From NCBI GenBank assembly GCA_029747585.1, contig JAPEVF010000107.1, positions 9,829-73,828 of the forward strand: a DNA stretch of 64,000 bases, written 5' to 3'. Position numbers and translations under genes: made by a program. Positions within the stretch are counted from its first letter, which is position 1; every line of letters begins with the position of its first letter. Below the pieces are notes generated by a model. That model was given only the letters and a program-made list of their open reading frames with translations, was not told the DNA's origin and made no database searches. Origin of the DNA: Pleurotus djamor. Lineage: Eukaryota > Basidiomycota > Agaricomycetes > Agaricales > Pleurotaceae. Below are positions 22,629 to 35,195 of the stretch, one piece after another.

Positions 22629-23472
22629 GCTATTGTATGAAGAATAGGTGTTANAAATCANAANCGATGGTCTCCAGAGAAAGAATTTCAGACNTACAAG
22701 GACCTCGCGATGTTACGGTCTGGTAAAGGTGCTGGGAACAAAACAAAAGCAAAGTAAAAAGGTTGNTGCGTGCGGAGCCACGTGGGCTGATCGAGCTATC
22801 CAAAAAGGGCAGTCGACTTTCCTTAATAGCCAATGTTCTGNTGGCTCATTGNNNNCTCCTGGGACCGCTGACACAGTCGATACGATACTGTTCGTGCATG
22901 TAGGACGGTGGAAATAGCNCGTGCGACGGGGTACCGGCTCGGCGGCGGCTGTGTCTTTGTNAGATGCAACACAAAGCTGGTTGCCCTGGCTTTGGCCTGC
23001 CACTGACCGAANACTAATTTTTGGGGAACGCTGCGAGGACTGCCGGGCTGATTACCTCCCTACGTGCGCGGACAGTATCCAGAACAGGTCTCATAGCATT
23101 GCTATCATGGGTATACCTTGATCACNTCGTCCTTCACAAAGAACACAGCAATTGATCAACGATCAAGGCCGTTGAACAACACCATCTGATCCACTGAAAT
23201 TGAAATAGCAGCTCTATCAGATATACGGCGGAAGTCAACGCAGTACCTTGCGCAGTCCGTGAGCCTTATGAACTAGTTTCCTAAAGTAGCGCAGGGAGCC
23301 CGGCTCGACCCACTTCCCTTTTTCGAAGGGTCCGAATATCCATCATTCAATCAAACAATTCATGGGATCAGGGCAAGTGCGCACGTATAAATAGACGGCT
23401 GTTACAAAAGCATTGGGCCGAAGTACCTCCCTGAGAGGCGCACTGCGTCCTTCGTCTTCCCCGTCCTTGTTC
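22629..23472. other. divergent spacer with N bases and a TATA box
   Basis: About 840 bp with over ten N bases between 22,654 and 22,918. TATAAATA at 23,386-23,393 lies 80 bp before the DUF6533 start at 23,473. No gene is supported. Confidence 0.5.
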
Positions 23473-25218
23473 ATGTCTGTTGATTCTTTAATCCTTGTGA
23501 AGACGGGCACGGTCAGAATTTAGACACAAGGACATGGTCATGGCTGCTTACTCATTTCTAGTATGTTCCAAGTTAGTCTTCTCGGCTTCCTTCACTATCC
23601 ATCTTAGTGATGACCCCGTGGTTATCAAGTTGCCAGCGCAGGTCTCTTTGTGAGTCTTCCTCCTAAATTGAATAACTCGCAAACCGTCCTGAACGATCCT
23701 GGCCAAAGCTTTACGATTATACGTTGACATTGTACGATGAAGTTCAATTCGTTTGGAGAGCTCCTTGGAGCTTGGGGAAGGTTTTGTTTCTATTCACCCG
23801 CTACCCAGCCTTTGTTGATATTGGGATGACGGTTTACCGTGAGTTCTTCAATGCTCGGCCACGGAGATAATTTTACTTTATCCGGGACGTTGGCAGATAA
23901 CGTTGGCCATTCCTTATCTGTCGAGACATGTCAACTACTATACGACATCACTGGNTGTAAGTGAGTATAATTCATACCNCAGAAGGATGTTGAAGCTGCG
24001 TCCACAATTTCAAGGGATGTTCATAGCTGGGATGATTGTAGCGGAGCGTAAGGTGTTCAGCGAATTCCTGAAACACTTACCGAATGTACACTTTCAGTCA
24101 TCATGGTTATTCGTGTCTGGGCGCTGTGGAACAGGTCGATGCGAGTTGGACTCTTCCTCATTGTGTTGTCCATTATCTGCTTGATCGTCACCATCGTTTC
24201 TTTCACCAAGTTCGGAGCGGGCCAAACGTGTGAGTGATCCTGTCGTTCTTTCTGGAATACCAAGGAATCAGTGGGCATTGATGTCCGCTCCCCCTCCTAG
24301 TCATAGCCATGGATACACTGGCGCCGACGCTCAACGGCTGCTTCACCGTCCCGGGAACAAACGTTATCTTCGTAGCGTATTTGATGCTCATGAGCTACGA
24401 AACAGGTACGTCGCGCCATCAGAAATCAAACTTAGCAAGTCTGATCCCAAGCGTCATTACTTGATGTAGTGGTCATGATCTTGCTCCTTGTTAAGGGTNT
24501 CCAACACTGTTCGTAAAGCTTCGATCGNTTTTGCTTCTTTCATTATGACTTGATGGCTGACTGGTTAAATATTCCTCCAGTCCGACATGTATCCTCGGGC
24601 TTTCTGTATACCTTCTATCAAGACGGTGAGTGGAGAAACACAGGTAGGAGGAAGTAGGAACGCTGACAATTATCCAGGGATCGTGTACTTTGCTGTTCTC
24701 CTCCGTGAGTCCAAATCCCCCACTCTCGGAAGTCTTCTTGATCAACGCATTTTCTTCGGATAAACAGTCGTCTCGGTCCTCAATGTTGTAGTTCTCATCA
24801 CCGGGCCCGTGGGTCGTTCGTTTCTCCTTCGGCACGATATCGATTCTCATGATACCCCGCTTGTCCCATCGTGCATCATGCATCAGCCTCAAAACGCCAA
24901 CCTATTGACAACGTGAGTATCCACCCAACCCAACGGATCAGAACGAGNCAATGGCTCAGATACTCACTTCCTTGAATCGAACTATCCAACCCCAGACTAC
25001 AACGAACCCTCCACTCGGTTCTCTCATCACGAATTCTTCTCCATCTCCGGAAGAGCTCCAAGAAGAGACAAATCATGTTCTCCAATGCACCTGCCGTAGT
25101 GGCACCTGANTGGATGAGTGGGNTGGTGTTCGCNGACGGNGGTCATGNGAGTACCGCCCGTCGAGATGCTGACATCGCGACTTGGTTCGGAGATGGGAGG
25201 GCACCAAGACCCCGATGA
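23473..25218 (+). CDS. DUF6533-domain multi-pass membrane protein (copy 3)
   Basis: Exon 1 (ATG at 23,473) reads MSVDSLILVKTGT. A 10-nt micro-exon (23,562-23,571) and a 20-nt exon (23,630-23,649) give YVPIASAGLF. The core is LYDYTLTLYDEVQFVWR and GKVLFLFTRYPAFVDIGM. Then GMIVAE, IMVIRVWALWNRSMRVGLFL, NGCFTVPGTNVIFVAYLML, and FLYTFYQDGIVYFAVLL (about 24,597-24,710). The final exon holds LQRTLHSVLSSRILLHLRKS and a Ser/Ala/Asp-rich tail, stopping at 25,216-25,218. N bases from 25,110 to 25,150 affect the tail. It is closest to the gene at 17,801-19,451. Function unknown. Confidence 0.85.
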
Positions 25219-25550
25219 TGGGACGGACAAGCTCGGNTGNATACCTNTNCTTCATCTCAANATGTAAACAANNGACAGANCCTCTNAAGGATAAGAACAA
25301 TCTTCGNATGNGAANACGAATTCATGGCGAGAGAGGAGNGCGGCTTCCGTTCGAGAGGATATTGACAAAGCGGCAAGCAACAATGCCTCACCACCAGAGA
25401 TCCAATCTGTATTCGACATTTTTTCACGCCAGAATGAAAGAGCCATTGCCTGAAACTTGATCCTATATAAAATAAAACAAAAATNCTTCCTAATAAANAG
25501 CTTCTTCCATAGTAACCCAGATACCGCCCTACGAANGAAACCTGAGAACG
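25219..25550. other. convergent spacer rich in N bases
   Basis: About 330 bp between the DUF6533 stop and the P450 stop, with some fifteen N bases at 25,237-25,340. Presumably 3' UTRs. Confidence 0.45.
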
Positions 25551-27985
25551 CTAAACATCGTGCCTGTGGAGAGGGAGACTTACGAGAGAATACATCGTCA
25601 AATGCGACTTAGGCCAAATCTATGCAGACATGAGCAATCCGAGGATCATCTAACCCGACGAAGAACACACCTTTTCCTTTCCTTTCGTTCCTTGTGCATT
25701 GGCCCATTCAGCCGGAGGACGCGACTCAGGCGGCTGAGCTTCCGAAGCCANCGAAATAGACGAAAACTGTTGAAGTAAACGAATGATGAAGAAAGAAGTC
25801 TCCTGATAGGCGAACTAGGGAGACGNGCATGTTAAGACGATATGATCACGCAGGTGAGTAGAAGACATACTTGTTGACCCAAGCAAATCCTAGGTCCCGC
25901 ATTGAAAGGCAGGAAAATGAAAGGATTTGGTGTGAGGTATTTGTGGAGACGNTCATCGAGGAACCGATCGGGATCGAATTCCTCTGCATCGGGTCCCCAC
26001 AAGTCTGTACGGCGGTGCATGACGAACACACTGTAAGGGATCCTGCATGGAAGGTTAATTATGGTCAATTTTCAAGAGCTAGGAGAAGGAAAGACGCACT
26101 TNGTGTTCGCCGGGATGTAGAGTGGTTTACCGCCCGTCTTCGATGGCCACACTGCAGCCTTCCTGCTAGTCCTGATGGCCGTATCGACTGTGAGCAAAGA
26201 TATGAAAAGATGTTGTCATCGAGCGCACCTGATGTTGGCCGGACTGTTTGAAATGTCGATAAGAGAAAGGCGATGGAGCGAGGGATGGAAGGACTTACAC
26301 AGCTGGGTACAAACGCAGAACCTCTAGAACGGACACGTCAATACTGTCAAACCAATCCGNCGCGTAGGACGCACCATTGATGACGGCACGAAGATACTTC
26401 ATCTCTCGGACGTCTGCGTAGCTCGGGCGTTGCGTTGGTCCGACTTTATCNAAGATTTCTTTCCGAAGACGTTCCAGGACGGTGGGGTGTTGAGCCAACA
26501 TATAGATGGTGAAGGTGATCGTATTGGCGGTCTGTACACTATCAGCGNGAGCTATGATAATCACTGGGAGTACACACCGTGTCACGACCAGCAATCATGA
26601 TATTGAGGATCTCGTCCATAAGAACTTTCTTGTCTAAGGCATCACGATGAGCGACATCCCGTGAGAANTCGCACAAGACTCACCATTGGTATAATTGACC
26701 AAATGGTCAAGCAGAGTTTCCCCTTCTTTGACCTCCCTGTCGCCCGAAGCGTTTTTCTCAGGGTCATCCGTCCGCTTCCTCTCGACAGCCTCCTTTAGGA
26801 TAGGCTCGATGAAGCTCTTGACGACTTTCATGTGCTTCGCTGTCTTGTCTTTAAACGGTTCTGCCAGCGGCCAGTTGACTCCGTAACGACTACGCAACGC
26901 CGCAGAGTTCTGTGCCTCTCCAAAGGCCAGCGCGAATTGATTAGCTGGGTGGGCANTGAAGGCCGGATTGTTGGACAGAGGGGNNTAATGAGGGTAGGGC
27001 AAGCCCGCCGATAGCGACTGCACNTTCTGGCCGAAGAGGAATTCTGTCGCGGAATCGAGGGTGAATCGAGATGCGAGATCCTGTGCATCGACAGGAAAAC
27101 CAGNGCGCAGGCGTTCCTTGAGTTGGGCGAAAGCATTTTCGGAGATGTGGTCGAAGAGGTCGAAGTGGGAGATGCGATCCTTGGAGAAGAAGGGACGCGT
27201 CATAGACCGATGAAATCTANGGTAGAGGTTAGCCATGGGAAGCCTAGTCATGGTGATNTCGGGAGACGNACTTCCACATCTCGCCTATTCAGATAATACA
27301 CATGTTAGATATGTCCGAAGGAATGGAGGCAACGCCCTCACCGTCCGAATTGAAAACCCCAGTCCCAAGGAGAGAGTCCATTTGTTTCTCGAACACTGGC
27401 CCCTTCTCAAATCCATCGAAGCTTGTGGCGAGGATGAGCTTGATGTAATCAGGCTCTACAGTGACAATCTATCGTGAACCGTGGTTAATGCGGGAAAGCC
27501 CAGACGGATGTAAGACATACCCGGTCTTCAAACAAAATTCTGACATTCCATGTATTTCCGTACTCTTTAGTCCAGTCGCTGATCTGCTCGGCTAGACGGG
27601 AGATTAGAAAGGTAGAGGTCTTGTTGTTTTGCCACTTACCGACGTAACCAGTCTTAAAGTTGGCAACCATCTTCTTCAAAGCCGTCAATCCTCCTATGCG
27701 CGCGTCCTGAACCTGTGGCGGGAGCTCTGCGCCCAAGGCGGCGGCATCCCTAGCGTTCTTCCATTTCCGATAGTATGTTGAGAGAGCCAGCGCGACAGGG
27801 AGTGAAAGTGGGTAGGCGATGGCCAAAAGCAATGGATGTGCGTCCCATCCAAACTGCAATTCGGCGATTTTCTGGGCGCCGAAAACGATGGTTATGGGAG
27901 TGATGAGGTTGGGCAAGCGGTGGAAAGCCCAGGGGATGATTGGGGGCAAGTCCATGATGGCAGTGAAGAGAGAGGAACGCCCCAT
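25551..27985 (-). CDS. cytochrome P450, CYP63-like
   Basis: Haem mono-oxygenase, anchored by the N-terminal hydrophobic segment (start [15 protein letters not shown] at 27,985; helix [18 protein letters not shown]). The exon after VCLTS carries [20 protein letters not shown] and [11 protein letters not shown]; a short intron then joins to [20 protein letters not shown]. The I-helix region reads MIAGRDT then [17 protein letters not shown] (about 26,540). The ExxR helix EVLRLYPAV follows an intron ending at 26,321. FDPDRFLD and the haem loop [12 protein letters not shown] (cysteine about 25,888) are intact. The C-terminus needs one more intron, which restores [11 protein letters not shown] and a stop at 25,551-25,553. 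Sequence and layout resemble CYP63 of white-rot fungi, whose members attack alkanes, fatty acids and aromatic pollutants. About ten N bases are scattered inside. Confidence 0.85.
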
Positions 27986-28256
27986 GGGGTCTTATAAACT
28001 CAAATTCTGATCGACAGGGTCCCGCTCAAATGACCACCTGCATGTCGCCCAATTGAGAAAGCCAGGAGGAGAAAGCACTAATTNCCCGGGACTACCGACG
28101 GNGATGATGGCGGCCAACGGTAATGGCGGTGNCCGGTGACGGNGGATGGCGANGCAGAGATGGTGGTGGTTCGGGTTCAAGANGTGTTGGGGCGCTNGGA
28201 CTCAGTCCCGAGGGCGAGGTCGATCGACNTCCATCACTTCTTTCTCCNTTTCCACC

Positions 28257-29000
28257 ATGCTCAGCGACGCCAAAAACAACGACGACGAAAATTCATTCTT
28301 TAGACCTCACTCTGTCTCCTCAGAACACACTCATTTTCACGCACAATCCTTCATGCATCTCACCGTCTGGGCGTACATCGCCATCGCCGTCATCGTCGTT
28401 ATCACCTCCTGCGTCCTCTGCTATGCGATCTATAGCTGCTACCAACCACTCAGAGATGGCTCGGCCATNGTCATNGGCGAAACTGGCTTCAACTACCCTT
28501 GCAACGACCCCCGAAAGAAGGCGGCCAAGGACGATGCTAGCTCGATGCAAACCCGGACTTTGCTTGGNAGGCTGTTTAGGCGGTCTTGNAAACCTCAGGT
28601 TAGNCTCTCATCGCNTCAGACGNCCTCCNGAGAGATACTTACTAAAGGCGTCCTNTAGGATGACCCATTGTCCAAGCAAGAAACCGCACAAATCGACCCT
28701 TCATCTCGAGTCACCCCTTCTCGCCCCGAACCAGCGCATATACGCGACGTACCGCATATCAGAGTGCACTCAGCGCGACCAACTTCATCCAAACCTCCTC
28801 AGCGCGCACCGACTCTACCTCCTGTGTCGACAAGGGACTCAAAAGCTTCCTTTGCGACGGCCATCTCTTCAGCGGCACCCTCACACTTGAGCTCGGCTTC
28901 TACTGGTTCTACGGCTGCGGCTAGCGATATCTGGAATAACCCCAAGCTGTCACCTGTGACTGGTCCTGTGCTACCTATGACTCGCGCTCCGCATCCATGA
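28257..29000 (+). CDS. single-pass membrane protein with Pro/Ser-rich tail, unrecognised
   Basis: Start MLSDAKNNDDENSFFRPHS at 28,257. A single strong membrane helix follows (TVWAYIAIAVIVVITSCVLC, residues about 36-60). After it come YAIYSCYQPL and a Lys/Arg-containing stretch. An intron at about 28,597-28,659 (GTTAGN to TNTAG) joins to DDPLSKQETAQIDPSSRV. The tail is rich in Ser, Pro and Ala (SSAAPSHLSSASTGSTAAAS) and ends MTRAPHP at 29,000. The layout (short acidic head, one helix, long disordered tail) is that of many small agaricomycete membrane proteins of unknown role. Divergently oriented to the P450, 271 bp apart. Several N bases lie in exon 1. Confidence 0.6.
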
Positions 29001-29183
29001 AGTCTGTCTTTTTTGTTCTGGATCACCTTGTCAACAGAAACACGAAGCAAATGATTCCCAACGCATACATACACTACCCTCCCACCCTACATCCCATACT
29101 ATTCATACACTACAGGAAAGGTATACACGGACGCCTTAAATGTACTCTAGCTATAGCAAATTTTCTCTGTGTTCAACCTTCTG

Positions 29184-31028
29184 CTAGGAAGCGTTTACTC
29201 CGCCTCGAAGTCCAATAACCCTCAAATCGATGATTACCTCGCTCTGGACTCCACTGGTATCTGAGACCACCTGGCTCCCATGACCAAACCATGCCATTCC
29301 TTGCGTTTCAGCTGCGCGATGATTAGGTCTGATACTTCTGGTGCCAAAACTTCCCGCTGCGATATGCCGACGTGTAGCGTCAACGGATTCAAAGCGCGGG
29401 GTGATAGAGACGTTCCTCTGTGAATGCTCCGAACGGTAACGGACATCCAGCAATATCCTGCAAGAGAGTATCGAGTGCAGAGCTGCCTGGGTTCTGGCGT
29501 ACTGCCAAGTTGTGGTCATGCATGAGAGTCGGATATGAACGTCGACGCACGAGATCAAAAGGTTAGTATATTCAGGCTGCAGGATTTGTCATTGCTCATA
29601 TCAGTCGTAGCCAAGGGCGAGGCGCACCGGTTGAGTAACGGTGATGATGAGGTTGATCACAGAGGCGACTTCATACGAGTTTACCCGACCGTAAAGCCAC
29701 AATACTCGGTCAGGAACATACCGATGAGGGTCAGAAAATACATAAATCCTGTGGGAGTGAAATCGTCAATGTTGTCTTCGAACGCGGGATGCGGAACTAA
29801 CCATCTTTATAGAAGTTGTACATCAAGCTTGACGACGAGGGAAAGGACAGATCTGTAGAACGCCAGCGTTGATTCGGGGGCACACATGAAAGCAGTCTGC
29901 TCACGATTGACGACGCCGTTGACAATCATCAACGCGAAGATACCTGTCACCCATGAGCACCGCTGGATGCGAACTTCGAACATAACTCACCACATTCATA
30001 AGCCATCAACACAACATACGACGCTATGGCGTGATCGCTGGACTTGGAGGACACAAATACGCAGCCCGGATACGACAGTGACTGGATAACATCCCTTGGG
30101 ACGACTGCAAAATGCAAATCCATGGATGAGGATTATGGGGTAATTGGCAATTAGAGTTGTGGGGAAGATAAGGGTCGCCCTAGATACGAGGTACGATCCA
30201 GGGACAAGAGCGAGGGATTGGAGGACTTACAAATTTCCCCGACTTGAAGGTCAAACACCGCGAATAGTGCTATCCCCATAGCTATTACCGTCATACAGCT
30301 AAGTATCCAAGCGATGGATTTCCTCCGTTTCCACAGAGCCCACACGCGGACTACCAGTATTGCTGGAAAGCGGGAACAAAATCAAACCCCAAAATACCTC
30401 GTAACAACCATGATGGATGATGGTGCATACCTTCCGCTGCGACAGCACCAAAAATATACATATCTGGAGAGTTAAGCGTCAGTCACGCCAGAGTTTTTAA
30501 AACACAAGGAAGAGCGACGCTTCACATCCAGTCAGAGTATACAAGGTGTGACATTCAGCATGGGACACATCACGTCCTGTATTTCCTTGAAACCCGCGCT
30601 TAACCTTCGGATTATTGTAAAGGCGAAGTGGATGAGCTGCTCACTGTGGAATTGGACAATACTGTTGAGGAGGATGGGGTAGCGCGACAGGATGTAGAGG
30701 CACTTTCCAACGCTCCATGTCGAACCCCAGACGTAGCGAATCTCATCGGGAAAGGTCAGGAGAGTATCGTATATCTGGCAGCATAATAGCCTGAGTATGA
30801 TTCCAGAGGCTCAAGGAGCTGAGAGACGCACAAGGAGAGTCGCACTCGACACTATCGCCGATGCGACTTAAGAATATTCGGCACCTCGAAATCGGGTAGC
30901 GACTGACCTGGAACATACTAATCCATGCGCAATGAGAGTCAGCTTGAGAGAATGCTTTTGGAAACGACGAAAGAGCTTACAGTGGATGTTTTGAAGCGAT
31001 CAAGAAATCCAAACGAAAGGTATTCCAT
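29184..31028 (-). CDS. DUF6533-domain multi-pass membrane protein (copy 4)
   Basis: Minus strand. Exon 1 reads MEYLSFGFLDRFKTST (31,028). A 10-nt micro-exon (30,917-30,908) and a 20-nt exon (30,851-30,832) give YVPVSSATLL. The core reads IYDTLLTFPDEIRYVWGST and GKCLYILSRYPILLNSIV (about 30,660-30,780). Then VVRVWALWKRRKSIAWIL with the following helix (30,230-30,345). The last exon has QAALHSILSCRILLDVRYRS and ends with a tail containing AETQGMAWFGHGSQVV, stopping at 29,184. It is a tandem duplicate of the next gene (31,862-33,696), sharing exon 1 (FLDRFKTST), core and tail. Function unknown. Confidence 0.85.
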
Positions 31029-31861
31029 CCTGGATCTACAGCTCGCGAGACTTCGTATGTAGCGATCCGAGTAATTCCTTGTGAGAGCCAGGGAGGGGGG
31101 AGGGATTGCGCTGGGATAGCGATATCAGAGTCCCATGAGTCTTGACTTTCTTTCTCATATCAAAACCTATTATCCCTCTGTGGAAGGTGGTATCCTGATC
31201 ATCGGTTGCATGGTGAGTATGAGAAGTAATCAAAGTATTTTTGGCGCACTAATTCTGCTTCGGATATCGTTTCCCAACGAAAAGCCTAGTTGAGCGGTCT
31301 ATTGAGTCAAACAGAACCTGCTTCTCAGGAGCGCTTCTCAACGTCAACGCCGAGCAGGACGAACGCTGGAGTAGAAGATGTTGCTGAGCCTGCGAAAATA
31401 GCTCGATGACGACACAGCGTTATGCGAGTCACTGATATTGATGAGTAAGAGTCACTCAGTGCTTTTGATTGTATGAAAGCGATTGTCAATGAAGCTGAAG
31501 CTTGGAGCTAGTGAAGAGTTGGATACATGGAACCTCGGCAAGAGTGGACATAACCTGGAACTAGCAAGCCCCCTAGGTATCAGGAGAGCTCAGGGGCTTA
31601 TCCCAAGCAGTTTAGGCTTGCTCCTTGAAAGTTGCTCGCGAACCATGCCGCGTCCAATTTTAGCCAATTGAAGTACCTGTCATTTACCTACGTTTATATG
31701 TTTTTTATACGACGGTTCGATGGTCTTCGACCCCGTATACTCATGTACGCTACTGTAGAGATACATGAATGCCTCAAATATAGTAACGATGGCAGACCTT
31801 CTCGCGCTGTCAGCTGTTCCTCCACCCAGCCTCTACTAGAAGATCAGGAAGCCTCCTTAAT
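31029..31861. other. spacer between tandem DUF6533 genes
   Basis: About 830 bp. No gene is supported. It should contain the promoter of copy 4 and the terminator of copy 5. Confidence 0.45.
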
Positions 31862-33696
31862 TCAGTGTCGAATCTCCCTCAACTCAATGGCTACCTCGCT
31901 TTGGCCCCTTCTTGACATCACCTGGCTCCCATGACCGAACCATGCCATTCCCTGCGTTTCGGCTGTGCGATGACCGGTTATGATAGTTCTTGTACTAGCA
32001 TTTGCCACTGCACTACGTTGACGTGAAGCGTCAACAGAGCTGGCGTATGAATTGAGCGAGAGGTTCTTGCGCGATTGTTCTGAGCGGTAACGGATATTCA
32101 GCAACATTCGCGAGGAGAGGGTGGAGTGGAGAGCTGCTTGAGTCCTGACATGCTGTCATTTCAAGTTATCGGCGAGGAAGTGATACGAATGACTTACGAG
32201 ACGAGAAGGTTAGTGTATTCTGGCTGAAGAGGATGAGAGATTGTTATGTCTAGGAAATCCGAAGGAACAGGCGTACTGGCTGAGTGAGGATGACAGCAAG
32301 ATTGACGACCGACGCAGCTTAGTAGACCCGTGAGTTTTTGACAGCAGGGTGTGGAAAGCCTCAAGAACAGCATACCGATGAGTGATAAGAAGTAAATGAC
32401 ACCTGTAACGACTGTATCGTCACTTTACTCATCAATATTGTTCATAGATGGGACTAACCATCTTTGTAGAAGCCATACATCAACGTGGTTGTCGAGTGCA
32501 GGCGTAGGTCTTTCAAAGAGTACAATCAGCCGGAGTGGATACACGAAACGAATGAGCATGCTCACGGGTAACCACACCGTTGATGATCATCAGAGAAAAA
32601 ATGCCTGTCCCAGGGTTTAAGCCACACGAATGGATGAACACATACTCGATTGAAGATACTCACCGCCCTCGTATACCATCAATACGACGTACGACACGAT
32701 GGTTGTATTATTTGACCCTGCAACGGATATACATCCAGGATATGAAAGCGACTGAACAGCGTCTTTAGGGACAACTGGATCATTTGAATAAGAGGGTTGG
32801 TAAGTGCGGGGTAATTGGCAAATAGAGTTGTGGGGAAGTTTGGGGGAAGTGCAGGGTAACTCTAAGGGGCACACCAGATTCGAGGGGACGATCTCAGGAA
32901 CAAAAGGACTCACAAAATTGCCCGCTTTGAAGCTCGAACACCGCGACCAAGCCCACTGTCAGACCAATGATAGTCATCATAGCGAGGATCCAGGCTATTA
33001 TCTTTCGTCGCTGCCATAGAGCCCATACACGTACTACGAGTATCGCTGAGAAGAGTCCGACGTTGAATGGATGGGGCAGGAGAAATAGATGGGGAAGGGT
33101 ACCTTCGGCTGCGAGGACACCAAAGAGATACATATCTAGTGGATGTAGTCAAGCTGGAGAGTCCTGTGAGAGAAGATAAGAAGGCCCTTTACATCCGGTT
33201 AGAGCATATAGAATGTGGCATTCAGAGTAGGATATGTCATGTCCTGCGTTTCCTGGAAGGGATTTCGGTGGACGTGTGAGCCGAGGTGGGGCAATGAGTA
33301 GGACCAGAAACACACGGTGAAGTTGCACAATAACATTGAAGAGGATGGGATAACGTGATAAGAGGTAGAGGGACTTTCCAACGCTCCATGATGAGTTCCA
33401 GACGTATCGAAGTTCATCCGGAAAGGTCAGAATGGCGTCGTACATCTGTCGTGGGGGTAGATATCTCCAGAGTCCAGAGTCTAAAAAGGCGGAGAGACAT
33501 ACGAGGAGAGCTGCGCTCGATACTGTAAACAAGCAGGGCCGTTACTCGAGACCGCAGATGTTCGATGGGGGGCCTACCTGGAATATACTGATCCGAAATG
33601 TGAGGCGTAGAAAACCTTTCTTCTGAGGGTCGTGAATGTGGGACTCACAGTGGAAGTTTTGAATCTGTCGAGAAATTCTAGCGAAAGGCGTTCCAT
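31862..33696 (-). CDS. DUF6533-domain multi-pass membrane protein (copy 5)
   Basis: Minus strand. Exon 1 reads MERLSLEFLDRFKTST (33,696). A 10-nt micro-exon (33,587-33,578) and a 20-nt exon (33,522-33,503) give YIPVSSAALL. The core reads MYDAILTFPDELRYVWNSS and GKSLYLLSRYPILFNVIV. Then ECHILYALTGC, VVRVWALWQRRKIIAWIL and GLTVGLVAVFELQSGQF (32,920-33,080). The end block is MLLNIRYRSEQSRKNLSL and the tail ends AETQGMAWFGHGSQVM then AIELREIRH, stopping at 31,862. Same strand and arrangement as copy 4, so a direct tandem duplication. Function unknown. Confidence 0.85.
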
Positions 33697-35195
33697 CCTT
33701 GTAGCAAGCAGCTTGAGCCCGTAGCGTTCCGAGCAAGTATGAAGACCGTGAATCCAGATCCTCCGCTATCAGTGCGCCTTGGTCGTGGGATGGAAAGAAA
33801 TTGCGCAGGATAGAGACACATCCCTCCTTTATCAGAATTGCTGATCCTTCATATAGAAAAGATGACAACACTATCATGGGATTCATGATCGTAGGGAATC
33901 AGTGTAATATGACACACTGCCTCGAATGAGATTGGATGGGCGACAGCTGAGCAGCGAACACTGATAAAAGGACTATTGAGCGCCGACCGCTGACAGTTTC
34001 CGCCGTCAATCTACCCTCTTTGTATGGTGGCACTGGGAAACGAGTTTGAGGAAAAGTCTCAACTGATGGGAAAAAACATTGAGTGACTCACCGACGTCAC
34101 CATTGATTGGTCGGTGATCCAGGGCTTCACGAATGCCGCCCACTTCTCCTGCCAGAAGCCATGGGTCACTTTGAATGAGAGGATTTTCACCCAGCTGCGT
34201 GGGGGCCGAGCGGCAGGGCTAGCAACTCTGAGGCCCAATGAAAAGGATAGGAAAAGGAGCTCAGGGGAATGTGACATTGTCCAAGCGCCCTTCTGACCCA
34301 GCAAGCGCTCAAACCACTCTGTTTTCGACGCATTTTTCTCCCTTTAGTACGTCGCGTTCAATGCGCCAATTCTTTCATCCCGGGCTTGAAAACGAAGTTT
34401 GGAGTATCCTAGTGTCCTTGACCGTCATCAATCATAACCGTCTAAACTTGCTCAAGACCAACTCAAGGCTCGTTGTTCACGTTCGTTCTCATTTTCTTGT
34501 GCCCAGGGCCTGCGTCGGTCGATCACAGGAATCGGCTGCTGATGCCGCTTGAGGCAAGCGGTCTTGGGTCTCGCTCAAAGGCCTCGCGAAAGTCATCGTG
34601 TAACTTTTGTTCCTCGTTAGATGATCTGTATGTGATCCATGTTTTTCTCCGTCGATTTAACTTACCAGCGTTATCTAGGAAGGTACCCACTTGTACGCTT
34701 TTTGAATCCACAGCGCTTGGGCAGGACGCTCTGCACAGAACAAATAAGGCTTCCGCCTTAGGGAGCGAACTCTTATATGTGGGTATGAGTGGCGGAGCCT
34801 TCCGAGTCGGCCACCTGTCACGTTGAGCCGGCTCGTTCCCATCCTCCATCAACCCGCCCTTCTGGATTTACTCCCCAAACCATATTTACAATCCAAAAGC
34901 GCTTTCCTAAGCATTTTGGTGTTGTTTTGGTGCTCACCGGCGAGAACATGGACGCGACCTTTGCTGGTGTTTGCGCTGCGCCACACGTGATGTAATCGTC
35001 GGCGCGTTCGACGCGAACTCGCATTTTATTTTGTTGATAAACAAAATGTCTCCTTCATCGCCTCTCGCGGATGCACGCTAGGATGCCTATATAATCGGGG
35101 GGCCCATCCGCCTTTCATGCCCCATTGACTCAGTCATATATCGCTCTCAAAGCACACCAAAGTCGCACATATCTTCCCGATAACATACTTTCGCA
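33697..35195. other. 1.5 kb spacer, possible small gene at 34,523-34,852 (minus), TATA at 35,088
   Basis: No gene can be supported firmly. A minus-strand frame at 34,523-34,852 (starts MMEDGNEPAQRDR) contains a GTAAGT donor after GTFLDNAG and could be a small spliced gene, but has no known motif. TATATAA at 35,088-35,094 lies about 105 bp before the next gene's start and is its likely promoter. Confidence 0.4.
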
